Shown here: piece by piece, positions 6,142-11,854 of the stretch
How the letters are laid out: every line of letters begins with the position of its first letter
Position numbering within the stretch: position 1 is the stretch's first letter
Assembly: GCA_013812265.1 (NCBI GenBank)
Contig: JACCTQ010000102.1
Location: 1-11,854, forward strand
From: Actinomycetota bacterium
Lineage (GTDB): Bacteria > Actinomycetota > Thermoleophilia > Gaiellales > Gaiellaceae
Direction: 5' to 3'
DNA: 11,854 bases
Notes under the pieces: generated by a model
What the model saw: only the letters and a program-made list of their open reading frames with translations
Told to the model about the DNA's origin: nothing
Database searches by the model: none
Program-made: the position numbers and the translations under genes

Positions 6142-6781
6142 CCCCATCCCGCCAGGTGATCTTCTTTCCCTCTTCATAGGTTCGTCCGTAATAGGCGATC
6201 GGGACCTCGTACACTCGAAGTTTCCGCTTGCATACCTTCGCGACGATCTCCGGCTCGATGGCGAAGTCGTTGGCACGCAATTCCAACGAGCGAAGCACGT
6301 CGACCCGGAAGGCCTTGTAGCCCGTTTCGATATCCGAGACCGTAGTGTTGAAGAGCACGTTCGCGATCAAGCTGAGAAATCGGTTCCCGACGAGGTGCCA
6401 GAAGAGGTACGCGCGCTGCGGGCGGCCACGCGAGAGCCGAGACCCGAGCACCACGTCCGCAACACCGCGCCGAATGGGGTCGACGAGTGCGGGAATATCG
6501 ACGGGGTCGTACTCGAGGTCGGCGTCTTGAATCAGCGCAATCTCGCCCGTGACGTAGGGGATCGCAGTGCGGATCGCGGCCCCTTTGCCACGATTGGGTT
6601 GAGTGATGATCACGACGTCGTCACGGTCGCGCCACGCTTCGAGCAGCGTCCGAGTGGAGTCTGTCGAGCCATCGTCGACGACGATGATCTGCTTCGGCCC
6701 GTCGAGCGTGCTGATTCGCTCGAGCACCTCCGCGATCGTTCTTTCCTCATTGAACGTCGGGATAATCACCGAAAGTTTCAT
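6098..6781 (-). CDS. GT2 glycosyltransferase, polyprenyl-phosphate mannose/glucose synthase-like (DPM1 type)
   Basis: This 227-residue GT-A enzyme probably transfers a sugar from a nucleotide donor to polyprenyl phosphate at the inner face of the membrane. Motifs in order are SVIIPTFNEE (4-13), VVDDGSTD (34-41), the metal-binding DAD at 86-88 (IQDADLEYDP), GSRL (113-116), SDIETGYKAF (149-158) and the acceptor-side GRTYEEGKKITWRDG (199-213). This is the short, single-domain form without the C-terminal membrane helices of GtrB/DpmI-type proteins. The start at 6781 is set by the family N-terminus; no good ribosome binding site is seen, and an alternative ATG four codons upstream is possible. Its last 44 bases overlap the 3' end of the GT39-like gene. 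It diverges from the methyltransferase gene. Confidence 0.88.
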   Translation of the reverse strand: MKLSVIIPTFNEERTIAEVLERISTLDGPKQIIVVDDGSTDSTRTLLEAWRDRDDVVIITQPNRGKGAAIRTAIPYVTGEIALIQDADLEYDPVDIPALVDPIRRGVADVVLGSRLSRGRPQRAYLFWHLVGNRFLSLIANVLFNTTVSDIETGYKAFRVDVLRSLELRANDFAIEPEIVAKVCKRKLRVYEVPIAYYGRTYEEGKKITWRDGAKAVWVLFRVRVRS

Positions 6782-6789
6782 GCAGCGCA

Positions 6790-6804
6790 GCATGCCAGGT
6801 ATGC
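6790..6804. promoter_or_regulatory. 15-base near-perfect palindrome in divergent gap, candidate operator
   Basis: GCATGCC-A-GGTATGC has one mismatched pair in seven. It fills the centre of the 35-base gap between the divergent GT2 (start 6781) and methyltransferase (start 6817) genes. The position suits a shared operator, or a site that shapes both leader regions. It also contains the alternative GT2 start codon. No binding protein can be named. Confidence 0.35.
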
Positions 6805-6816
6805 GATGAGGCGTTC

Positions 6817-7533
6817 GTGACCGAATCACCTCGCGACGAAGCCACGGAGACGCTGTATCGGATGGAGCTTGCGTCGAACTACAACGCCTGGGTGTTCGAC
6901 CGGGCTCGCCCGCACCTTGGAGAGAATGTCGTGGACGTAGGCGCCGGCATCGGAACGTTCACCGAGATGACGGCTGCCGGGGCAAGGCGCGTGGTCGCCG
7001 TGGACCCCGACGGCCGCCTCGTCTCACTCCTCCGCCATCGACTCGCCTCGAGGGCGAACGTGGTGGTCCTTCACGCGGATGTGGCGGATCCCTCTCTTCG
7101 TCGTCTCCACTCCTCGTTCGATTCCGCGCTCTGTTTGAACGTGCTCGAGCACATCGAGGCAGATCGAGATGCCCTAGGAGCGATTCGAGACCTGCTCGCG
7201 CCGGGTGGGCGCCTACTCCTCCTCGTCCCGGCTCATCCGCGTCTGTTCGGCTCCATCGATCTCGCCCTCGAGCACCAACGTCGCTACGACAAGCGATCCC
7301 TGGCAGACCTCCTCCTTTCGGTTGGGTTTCGGATCAAGCTGCTGCGTTACGTGAACCCTCTCGCCACGGCGGGGTGGCTTCTATCCGGCCGAGTCGTCCG
7401 CCGCCGGAGCATCCCCCGCGCTCCGCTACGTGCGTACGACGCGATCGTGCCTACGCTCAGGCATCTCGACCGGCTCGACCCTCCGTTCGGCCTGTCGGTC
7501 TGGGCAATCGCCGACCGAACCGCGGGAACGTAG
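6817..7533 (+). CDS. Class I SAM-dependent methyltransferase
   Basis: This 238-residue protein has a Rossmann-type methyltransferase core. Motif I is VVDVGAGIGTF (38-48), the acidic residue ending strand 2 is D63 in VAVDPDG, and the motif equivalent to IV is CLNVLEHIE (106-114) in the ubiE/Methyltransf_11 style, followed by LLAPGGRLLLLVPAHPRLFGSID (127-149). The ALEHQRRYDKRSLADLL segment (150-166) is common in methyltransferases found beside lipid-sugar GT2 genes, so the substrate may be a glycan or glycolipid; this is inference from context. The GTG start at 6817 has GAGG five bases upstream. It diverges from the GT2 gene and is followed after 40 bases by a GNAT gene. Confidence 0.87.
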   Translation: MTESPRDEATETLYRMELASNYNAWVFDRARPHLGENVVDVGAGIGTFTEMTAAGARRVVAVDPDGRLVSLLRHRLASRANVVVLHADVADPSLRRLHSSFDSALCLNVLEHIEADRDALGAIRDLLAPGGRLLLLVPAHPRLFGSIDLALEHQRRYDKRSLADLLLSVGFRIKLLRYVNPLATAGWLLSGRVVRRRSIPRAPLRAYDAIVPTLRHLDRLDPPFGLSVWAIADRTAGT

Positions 7534-7561
7534 CGGCGAAGAGCCTCGCCACTGGCTGGTA

Positions 7562-7567
7562 TAGCGT
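7562..7567 (+). promoter_or_regulatory. -10-like element, probable leaderless start of GNAT gene
   Basis: TAGCGT (TANNNT) lies exactly six bases before the ATG at 7574, and the wider context TGGTATAGC looks like an extended -10. No Shine-Dalgarno sequence precedes the ATG. This spacing puts transcription initiation at or next to the start codon, a common arrangement in actinobacteria. No -35 is evident. Confidence 0.42.
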
Positions 7568-7573
7568 GCGGCC

Positions 7574-8494
7574 ATGGTCGGCCTACACCCACTCGTCACT
7601 CGTCCGGCCACAGAGGCGGACGTCGGGACTATCGCCGAGATCTGCAATGCCGTCGGCCGGGCGCTGCACGGCGCCGACGACCTGACGGCGGACGAAGTAC
7701 GCACCTGGTTCTCCCACCCCGACCTCGACATGTTCGTCGCCGAGCGGGCCGGCCGCCCCGTCGGCTACCTCGACGTGCGACGCACGGAGAACGGCAAGTT
7801 CCCCCTTGACGTACGGGTGCACCCGGAAGCCTGGGGGACAGGCATAGCCGACTCCCTGCTCGCAGCCGGCGAGTCGTGGGCGCGCGAGCGAGCCCAGCCG
7901 GTAGATGTGCTGCGCGGGTACGCAGCCGAGCGCAACCACGACCTGCGGACGGCGCTCGAGCGGGCAGGATTTCGCGTCATCCGCGCCTCCTTCGACATGG
8001 CGATCGAGTTGGCGGAAGAGCAGCCGCAACCCGACTGGCCGACTGGAATCGCGCTACGTCCCTACCAACCGGGCCAGGACGACGCCGCCGTCTACGAGGC
8101 CGACATGGATGCGTTCGCGGATAACTGGGACTTCCACCGTACGGCGTATGAAGAATGGCGGCGCTGGCATCTGGAGGTTCCCACCTTCGATCCGTCGCTG
8201 TTCTTCCTCGCCGACGCCGGCGGGGAGCTCGCAGGAATCTCCCTTTGCTACCGGCATCGCTCAGGGGATCCGACCTGGGGCTGGGTCGGGACGCTCGGTG
8301 TCCGGCCCCAATTCCGCCGTCGGGGGCTCGGCCTCGCCCTGCTTCGTCATTCGTTCGGCGTATTTCACCGCCGAGGGCTCCGCCATGCCGGCCTAGGCGT
8401 CGACGCGGAGAACACGACGGGAGCTGTCGGACTGTACGAGCGCGCCGGCATGCACGTAGCCCGTAGGGACGACACGTTCGAGAAAGCGCTGTGA
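7574..8494 (+). CDS. Tandem-GNAT N-acetyltransferase (mycothiol-synthase-like architecture)
   Basis: This 306-residue protein contains two GNAT folds. The N-terminal one (about 7-148) has VHPEAWGTGIADSLL at 82-96, a loosely kept acetyl-CoA loop, and ends with the GF-(5)-F-M helix-strand common to GNATs. The C-terminal one (about 158-306) has a better acetyl-CoA site, VRPQFRRRGLGLALL (243-257), then VDAENTTGAVGLYERAGM (276-293), in which the N-x-x-x-x-x-LY-x-x-x-GF/M pattern is canonical. Double-GNAT organisation is shared with mycothiol synthase MshD and with many uncharacterised actinobacterial acetyltransferases; MshD identity is not claimed because specific residues were not checked. No ribosome binding site precedes ATG 7574; a -10-like element does. 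Confidence 0.87.
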   Translation: MVGLHPLVTRPATEADVGTIAEICNAVGRALHGADDLTADEVRTWFSHPDLDMFVAERAGRPVGYLDVRRTENGKFPLDVRVHPEAWGTGIADSLLAAGESWARERAQPVDVLRGYAAERNHDLRTALERAGFRVIRASFDMAIELAEEQPQPDWPTGIALRPYQPGQDDAAVYEADMDAFADNWDFHRTAYEEWRRWHLEVPTFDPSLFFLADAGGELAGISLCYRHRSGDPTWGWVGTLGVRPQFRRRGLGLALLRHSFGVFHRRGLRHAGLGVDAENTTGAVGLYERAGMHVARRDDTFEKAL

Positions 8495-8511
8495 CCGGCC
8501 TCCGCGCCTCA

Positions 8512-8539
8512 CGAGGTCGATGCGCCGGGTGCGACCTCG
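8512..8539. promoter_or_regulatory. 8-base inverted repeat between GNAT and VOC genes
   Basis: CGAGGTCG (8512-8519) and CGACCTCG (8532-8539) are perfect inverted arms around a 12-base spacer. The repeat lies 17 bases after the GNAT stop and covers the -35 area of the putative VOC promoter. It could be an operator or a hairpin. A factor-independent terminator is less likely because no T run follows. Confidence 0.4.
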
Positions 8540-8547
8540 ACCTGTGA

Positions 8548-8553
8548 CATAGT
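8548..8553 (+). promoter_or_regulatory. -10-like element, probable leaderless start of VOC gene
   Basis: CATAGT lies six bases before the GTG at 8560, the same spacing as seen at the GNAT gene, and no Shine-Dalgarno sequence is present. Transcription would begin at the start codon. Confidence 0.38.
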
Positions 8554-8559
8554 CGCCGC

Positions 8560-9288
8560 GTGTTCGACCACGTGACGATCCGGGCGTCCGATCGCGGGGC
8601 GTCCGAGCGGTTCTACCAAACCGTGCTCCGAACGCTCGGGATCGAGAAGACGCACACCGACGAGCACTTCGCCGAGTGGCGCGCCTTCTCGCTCTCGCAA
8701 GCGACCGAGGAAAAGCCCGTGACCCGGCGCTTGCACGTCGGCTTCACGGCGCCGTCGCGTGCTCACGTCGACGAGTTCTGGCGCGTGGGAACGGGTGCGG
8801 GCTATCAGGACGACGGCGCGCCGGGCCTCCGCCCGCAGTACGACGACGACTACTACGGTTCCTTCCTGCTCGACCCCGACGGAAACAGCGCTGAGGCGGT
8901 GCATCACGGGTCGGTGCATGAGGGCGGGGGCATCGACCACCTCTGGATCCGTGTCGCCGAAGAGGCGGCGGCTAGAGACTTCTATGAAAGCGTGGCGCGC
9001 CATGCCGGCTTCAAGCTGCGCACGGCCACCGCTGACCGCGCGCACTTCGCCGGCACCAGCGGTTCCTTCTCCCTGGTCCGTGACACGCCCACAGAGAACG
9101 TTCACCTGGCGTTCCCCGCGACCGACAACGCAGCCGTAGACGACTTTCACCGTGCCCTGACCGAAGCGGGCTACCGCGGCAACGGGGCCCCCGGTGAGCG
9201 GCCGATTTACCACGCGGGCTACTACAGCGCCTTCATCCTCGATCCGGACGGCAACAACGTCGAGATCGTGAACCACAATCGCCGGTAG
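8560..9288 (+). CDS. Double VOC-superfamily (glyoxalase/dioxygenase-like) protein
   Basis: This 242-residue protein is built from two homologous VOC modules, about 1-118 and 124-242. Each begins FDHV/IDHLWIR and ends with (S/A)F-(L/I)-LDPDGN-(S/N)-x-E-x-V-x-H. Each keeps a plausible metal triad: H4, H59 and E112 in the first, H127, H182 and E235 in the second. The modules also share GY-(R/Q)-x-(N/D)GAPG-x-RP and an ALT/VGT-x-AGY helix, showing internal duplication. VOC enzymes catalyse glyoxalase, dioxygenase, epimerase or thiol-transfer reactions, or bind antibiotics; which applies here is unknown. The start is GTG 8560, which gives the family N-terminus exactly. Confidence 0.86.
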   Translation: MFDHVTIRASDRGASERFYQTVLRTLGIEKTHTDEHFAEWRAFSLSQATEEKPVTRRLHVGFTAPSRAHVDEFWRVGTGAGYQDDGAPGLRPQYDDDYYGSFLLDPDGNSAEAVHHGSVHEGGGIDHLWIRVAEEAAARDFYESVARHAGFKLRTATADRAHFAGTSGSFSLVRDTPTENVHLAFPATDNAAVDDFHRALTEAGYRGNGAPGERPIYHAGYYSAFILDPDGNNVEIVNHNRR

Positions 9289-9348
9289 GTCTGGGACGCG
9301 CGCTTTTTCGCTGGGACCGAGCTCCCTGGCGGGCGGGACGATCGGCCG

Positions 9349-10590
9349 ATGAAGCGCGCGACCCACCGCGCCACGAGGCTCGTGGTCTCGGAGCACGATT
9401 TTCAGGTCCCGCTCGACCACACGGAGCCTGATGGCCCGGCGCTCGACATCTTCGCGCGAGAGGTAGTCGCGCCTGATCGCAGGGTCGATGACCTTCCCTG
9501 GCTCGTGTTCTTCCAGGGCGGCCCCGGCAGCGAGTCCCCGCGTCCGCTTGCCCCGTTGAGCCCGACGTGGCTCGAGCGTGCACTCGCCGATTACCGCGTC
9601 TTACTGCTGGATCAGCGCGGCACCGGCCGCTCGTCGCCTGTTGGCGACCTCGCCGGGATGGCCCCTGGCGAGCAAGCGCGGTATCTCGCCAACTTCCGCG
9701 CCGACTCGATCGTCCGAGACGCCGAGGTCATTCGCCGCGAGCTCGGTGTCGAGCGATGGAGCGTGCTCGGGCAGAGCTTCGGCGGATTCTGCGTGGTCAC
9801 CTATCTCTCCCTTGCGCCTGAGGGCCTCGCGGAGGCGTTCGTCACCGGAGGCCTGCCGCCGCTGGAGCGCCACCCGGACGAGGTCTACCGCGCCACTTAC
9901 CGTCGTGTTCTGGACCGGAACCGTGCCTTCTACGAGCGCTACCCGGGCGACCGGGGGCGCGTCCGGGAGCTGCTCGAGCGGCTGGAAGCCGACGATGTCC
10001 GGCTGCCGTCGGGCGACCGCCTGACACGCCGGCGCTTCAGGCAGCTGGGAAGTGTGCTCGGAGCCGGCGACGGCTTCGAGCGGCTGCACTACCTGGTGGA
10101 GTTGCCGTTCGGCTCGCCGGCCTTCCTTCACGATGTGGACGCGGCCTACCCGTTCCCCCGGAACCCGCTGTACGCGGTGATCCACGAGGCCTGCTACGCC
10201 CCCGGCTGCGCGACGCGCTGGTCGGCCGAGCGGGTGCTGCCGGACGAGTTCCGCGACGACCCGACACTCTTCACCGGCGAGCATGTCTACCCCTGGATGC
10301 TCGAGGACTCGGGTTCGCTTCGGCCTCTCGCCGAGGCGGCCGAGATTCTCGCGCAGCATGAGTGGCCGCAGCTCTACGACCCCGATCGGTTGCGCGCCAA
10401 CGACGTTCCGGCCGCTGCCGCGATCTACGCCGAGGACATGTACGTCGAGCGGGCTTTCTCGGAAGAGACGGCCGCCTCGATCCGCGGCCTCCGGCCCTGG
10501 ATCACGAACGAGTTCCAGCACGACGGGCTGCGCGCAGACGGCGCGCGCGTGCTTGGGCGGCTGATCGACCTCGTTCGCGGGCGTGCGTGA
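9349..10590 (+). CDS. Alpha/beta hydrolase, S33 proline-iminopeptidase-like
   Basis: This 413-residue protein has the S33 aminopeptidase layout. The oxyanion motif is GGPGSESP (57-64), followed by LLLDQRGTGRS (85-95). The nucleophile elbow is GQSFGG (141-146) with S143, followed by a long helical cap (about 170-300). The acid is probably D363 in AEDMYVE, with H391 in FQHDGLRADG. Proline iminopeptidases and related enzymes release N-terminal residues, usually proline, from peptides. No signal peptide is visible, so it is probably cytoplasmic. GACGAT lies six bases before ATG 9349, as at the two upstream genes, but is a weaker -10. The 60-base gap before it carries a direct repeat CTGGGAC (9291-9297 and 9311-9317). 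Confidence 0.87.
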   Translation: MKRATHRATRLVVSEHDFQVPLDHTEPDGPALDIFAREVVAPDRRVDDLPWLVFFQGGPGSESPRPLAPLSPTWLERALADYRVLLLDQRGTGRSSPVGDLAGMAPGEQARYLANFRADSIVRDAEVIRRELGVERWSVLGQSFGGFCVVTYLSLAPEGLAEAFVTGGLPPLERHPDEVYRATYRRVLDRNRAFYERYPGDRGRVRELLERLEADDVRLPSGDRLTRRRFRQLGSVLGAGDGFERLHYLVELPFGSPAFLHDVDAAYPFPRNPLYAVIHEACYAPGCATRWSAERVLPDEFRDDPTLFTGEHVYPWMLEDSGSLRPLAEAAEILAQHEWPQLYDPDRLRANDVPAAAAIYAEDMYVERAFSEETAASIRGLRPWITNEFQHDGLRADGARVLGRLIDLVRGRA

Positions 10591-10597
10591 ATTCGGC

Positions 10598-10613
10598 GAG
10601 CGCTTCGGCGCTC
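10598..10613. terminator. C(UUCG)G hairpin between convergent genes
   Basis: GAGCGC-TTCG-GCGCTC forms a perfect six-base-pair stem with the exceptionally stable C(UUCG)G tetraloop. It sits in the 33-base gap between the stops of two convergent hydrolase genes. There is no strong T run on either side, so it may be an I-shaped bidirectional terminator or an mRNA 3'-end stabiliser. Confidence 0.6.
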
Positions 10614-10623
10614 TGACTTCGGC

Positions 10624-11712
10624 CTATGCCGCGGCTGCCGCGAGGCCCCGGACGACGAATCCGTCCAGACGGCGCAGATCGGCGAGCCGTGCGAGCGAGG
10701 CTTCGGGGCGGGTGTGATCGAGGCTGCGCGTCACGGTCACGCGAGCGTCCGGCAGACAGTGAGCCAGCGTGCGAGCTTCCCCCGGCGGGAAGTAGACGTC
10801 GCTCGGGGGGACGACGATCTCGACCGGCGCTCGAAGACCCGTGCAGCTCCTGGCCGGCGACAATGCTGAGAGGGCTGCAACCACGTGCAGGGGAAGGTCG
10901 CGGCAGAGCTCCGGAAAGCGCTCCGGATCGGAGTTCCGGAGCACGCGCACCACGCTCGCTGCGGCCGGGCCGAGGTTCTCGGCGTGGGTGGGCAGGTGAG
11001 CCAGCGGGTCATCGTCGTCTCGCACCCTTTCGAGGGTCGCGAGCAGGGACTTGCGATCCGCTGAATCCTCGAGCAGCGCTACAAGAGAACGGGCCAGGAC
11101 GCGTCGGTGGAGATTGGTCACGTCGTGCCGTTCGAGGCCTCCCTCACCAGGGTACGAGCCCGTTGTAGCTAGGCAGATGAGCTTCTCGAGATCGGCGAAC
11201 GGGGCGACGGCGGCCACCGCCGAGACGCGGTCGTCCTCGTTGCAGCGGCTCGCCGCGAGGAGCGCCAGCCCCGCTCCCATTGATGCTCCCACGAGGGCGA
11301 CGCGCCCGTCGCGCGCATCGGGCAATCGCATGGCAAACGCAGTGACCGACACAGCCGCGTCTGAAGTCCTCATGGTGATCTGACCGTTGCCCAGACCAGG
11401 AAGATCCGGAACGACCACCATGTAGCCCGCGCGCGCGAGCCCCTGAGACAACCGCCACACCACCGGCTCCTTGCGCCGCAGAGGATGAGCACCGTTCACG
11501 AACACCCAGGTGGGCCACGGGCCCGAGCCGGCGGGTCGGACGATCTCTAGGGGAACACCGTCGACGTCTCCAGTCTCGGTTCGCGGCGTCCCGGTGAGGC
11601 GATGAACCACGCGCGAGACGGGGAGATCGAGCACGATCGAGAGCAACACGGCAGCGCGCCTTCGCGCCGCCAGGCGCGCCGCGAGACCGGGACGGTTACG
11701 CCTCGAGCGCAT
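10624..11712 (-). CDS. Alpha/beta hydrolase
   Basis: This 362-residue alpha/beta hydrolase starts with a basic leader (MRSRRNRPGLAARLAARRR) and a short hydrophobic stretch. The fold follows: strand WVFVNGAHPLRRKEP (69-83, replacing the usual HGGG), YMVVVPDLPGLGNG (97-110), nucleophile elbow VGASMGAG (141-148) with S144, acid probably D305 in VPPSDVYFPP, and H333 in SLDHTRPE. No substrate-specific motif was recognised; an esterase or lipase-like role is inferred. ATG 11712 overlaps the end of the upstream FAD-linked oxidoreductase gene by 17 bases, suggesting translational coupling in one operon. An in-frame start 25 codons further upstream is less likely because it would lie deep inside that gene. 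Confidence 0.82.
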   Translation of the reverse strand: MRSRRNRPGLAARLAARRRAAVLLSIVLDLPVSRVVHRLTGTPRTETGDVDGVPLEIVRPAGSGPWPTWVFVNGAHPLRRKEPVVWRLSQGLARAGYMVVVPDLPGLGNGQITMRTSDAAVSVTAFAMRLPDARDGRVALVGASMGAGLALLAASRCNEDDRVSAVAAVAPFADLEKLICLATTGSYPGEGGLERHDVTNLHRRVLARSLVALLEDSADRKSLLATLERVRDDDDPLAHLPTHAENLGPAAASVVRVLRNSDPERFPELCRDLPLHVVAALSALSPARSCTGLRAPVEIVVPPSDVYFPPGEARTLAHCLPDARVTVTRSLDHTRPEASLARLADLRRLDGFVVRGLAAAAA

Positions 11713-11854
11713 CTCGATAATGCCGGTACCAGTCGCTCTGGAACAGCTCGTCGGGATCCTGGTCGCGCTTCTGCGCGAAGAACTCACGGATCTGCGGGTA
11801 GCAAGCCTCGAGCTGCCGGGGAAAAGCCCAGCGGTGGTAGGTCAAGAAGTACGA
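11696..11854 (-). CDS. FAD-linked oxidoreductase, C-terminal fragment (cut by window edge)
   Basis: These are the 52 C-terminal residues of a protein that continues past the right edge. The visible part reads SYFLTYHRWAFPRQLEACYP, then FFAQKRDQDPDELFQSDWYR and HY. The pattern FLTYHRWA-(10)-YP-(5)-F-(2)-KR-(2)-DP-(2)-(R/L)FQS-(D/E)WYRHY is the end of FAD-binding oxidases of the vanillyl-alcohol-oxidase / sugar-lactone oxidase type, including DprE1-like proteins. The FAD domain is outside the window, so the subgroup is uncertain. The stop TAA at 11698-11696 lies inside the start region of the downstream hydrolase gene. Confidence 0.75.
   Translation of the reverse strand, partial: SYFLTYHRWAFPRQLEACYPQIREFFAQKRDQDPDELFQSDWYRHYRDALEA

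Noticed and set aside
7574..8494. Naming the tandem GNAT as mycothiol synthase (mshD)
   Set aside because: Only the double-GNAT layout is shared. Many actinobacterial acetyltransferases have it, and specific substrate residues could not be verified.

Overview
The window is GC-rich, with coding third positions dominated by G and C. Genes are closely packed on both strands, several start with GTG, and two or three start codons lie directly behind -10-like elements (probable leaderless transcripts). With a mycothiol-synthase-like tandem GNAT, a CHRD protein, a DHA2 efflux pump and GTTT/GGGTA-type stress promoters, this points to a high-GC actinobacterium, possibly a soil lineage such as Thermoleophilia. 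That placement is inference; no rRNA or marker gene is present.

Layout. Bases 1-125 are the 3' end of an IS630-family transposase. It converges, with a 2-base overlap, on a small STAS-domain gene (minus strand). A divergent gap leads to a 487-residue DHA2-type MFS exporter (537-2000). Bases 2001-2393 hold no intact gene but contain two decayed pieces: a cupin C-terminus (plus strand) and what looks like the C-terminus of a TetR-type regulator (minus strand). Next come a secreted CHRD protein (minus) and a 48-residue two-helix membrane peptide (plus). They diverge from a short region carrying back-to-back general-stress (SigB/SigF-like) promoter candidates, each with a 16-base spacer. Immediately downstream of the membrane peptide lies rtcB, an RNA ligase gene, in a subfamily form with an extra Cys/His-rich insert.

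The middle (4648-7533) is a probable polyprenyl-phosphate-sugar cassette. It has a GT39/ArnT-like multi-pass glycosyltransferase, a DPM1-like GT2 on the opposite strand whose 3' end overlaps it by 44 bases, and a class I methyltransferase diverging from the GT2 across a 35-base gap that contains a near-perfect 15-base palindrome. The GT2 would make the lipid-linked sugar that the membrane enzyme uses; the acceptor is unknown.

The right part (7574-10590) is a plus-strand run of three enzymes: a double-GNAT acetyltransferase, a double-VOC metalloenzyme and an S33-type alpha/beta hydrolase. It ends at a C(UUCG)G hairpin shared with a convergent minus-strand operon. That operon holds the C-terminus of an FAD-linked oxidoreductase, running off the right edge, and overlapping it by 17 bases a second alpha/beta hydrolase.

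Most genes are recognisable families. The least ordinary parts are the divergent stress-type promoters placed ahead of rtcB, the Cys/His insert in RtcB, and the remnant zone beside the exporter. No complete novel system (defence island, CRISPR, phage, biosynthetic cluster) is visible.
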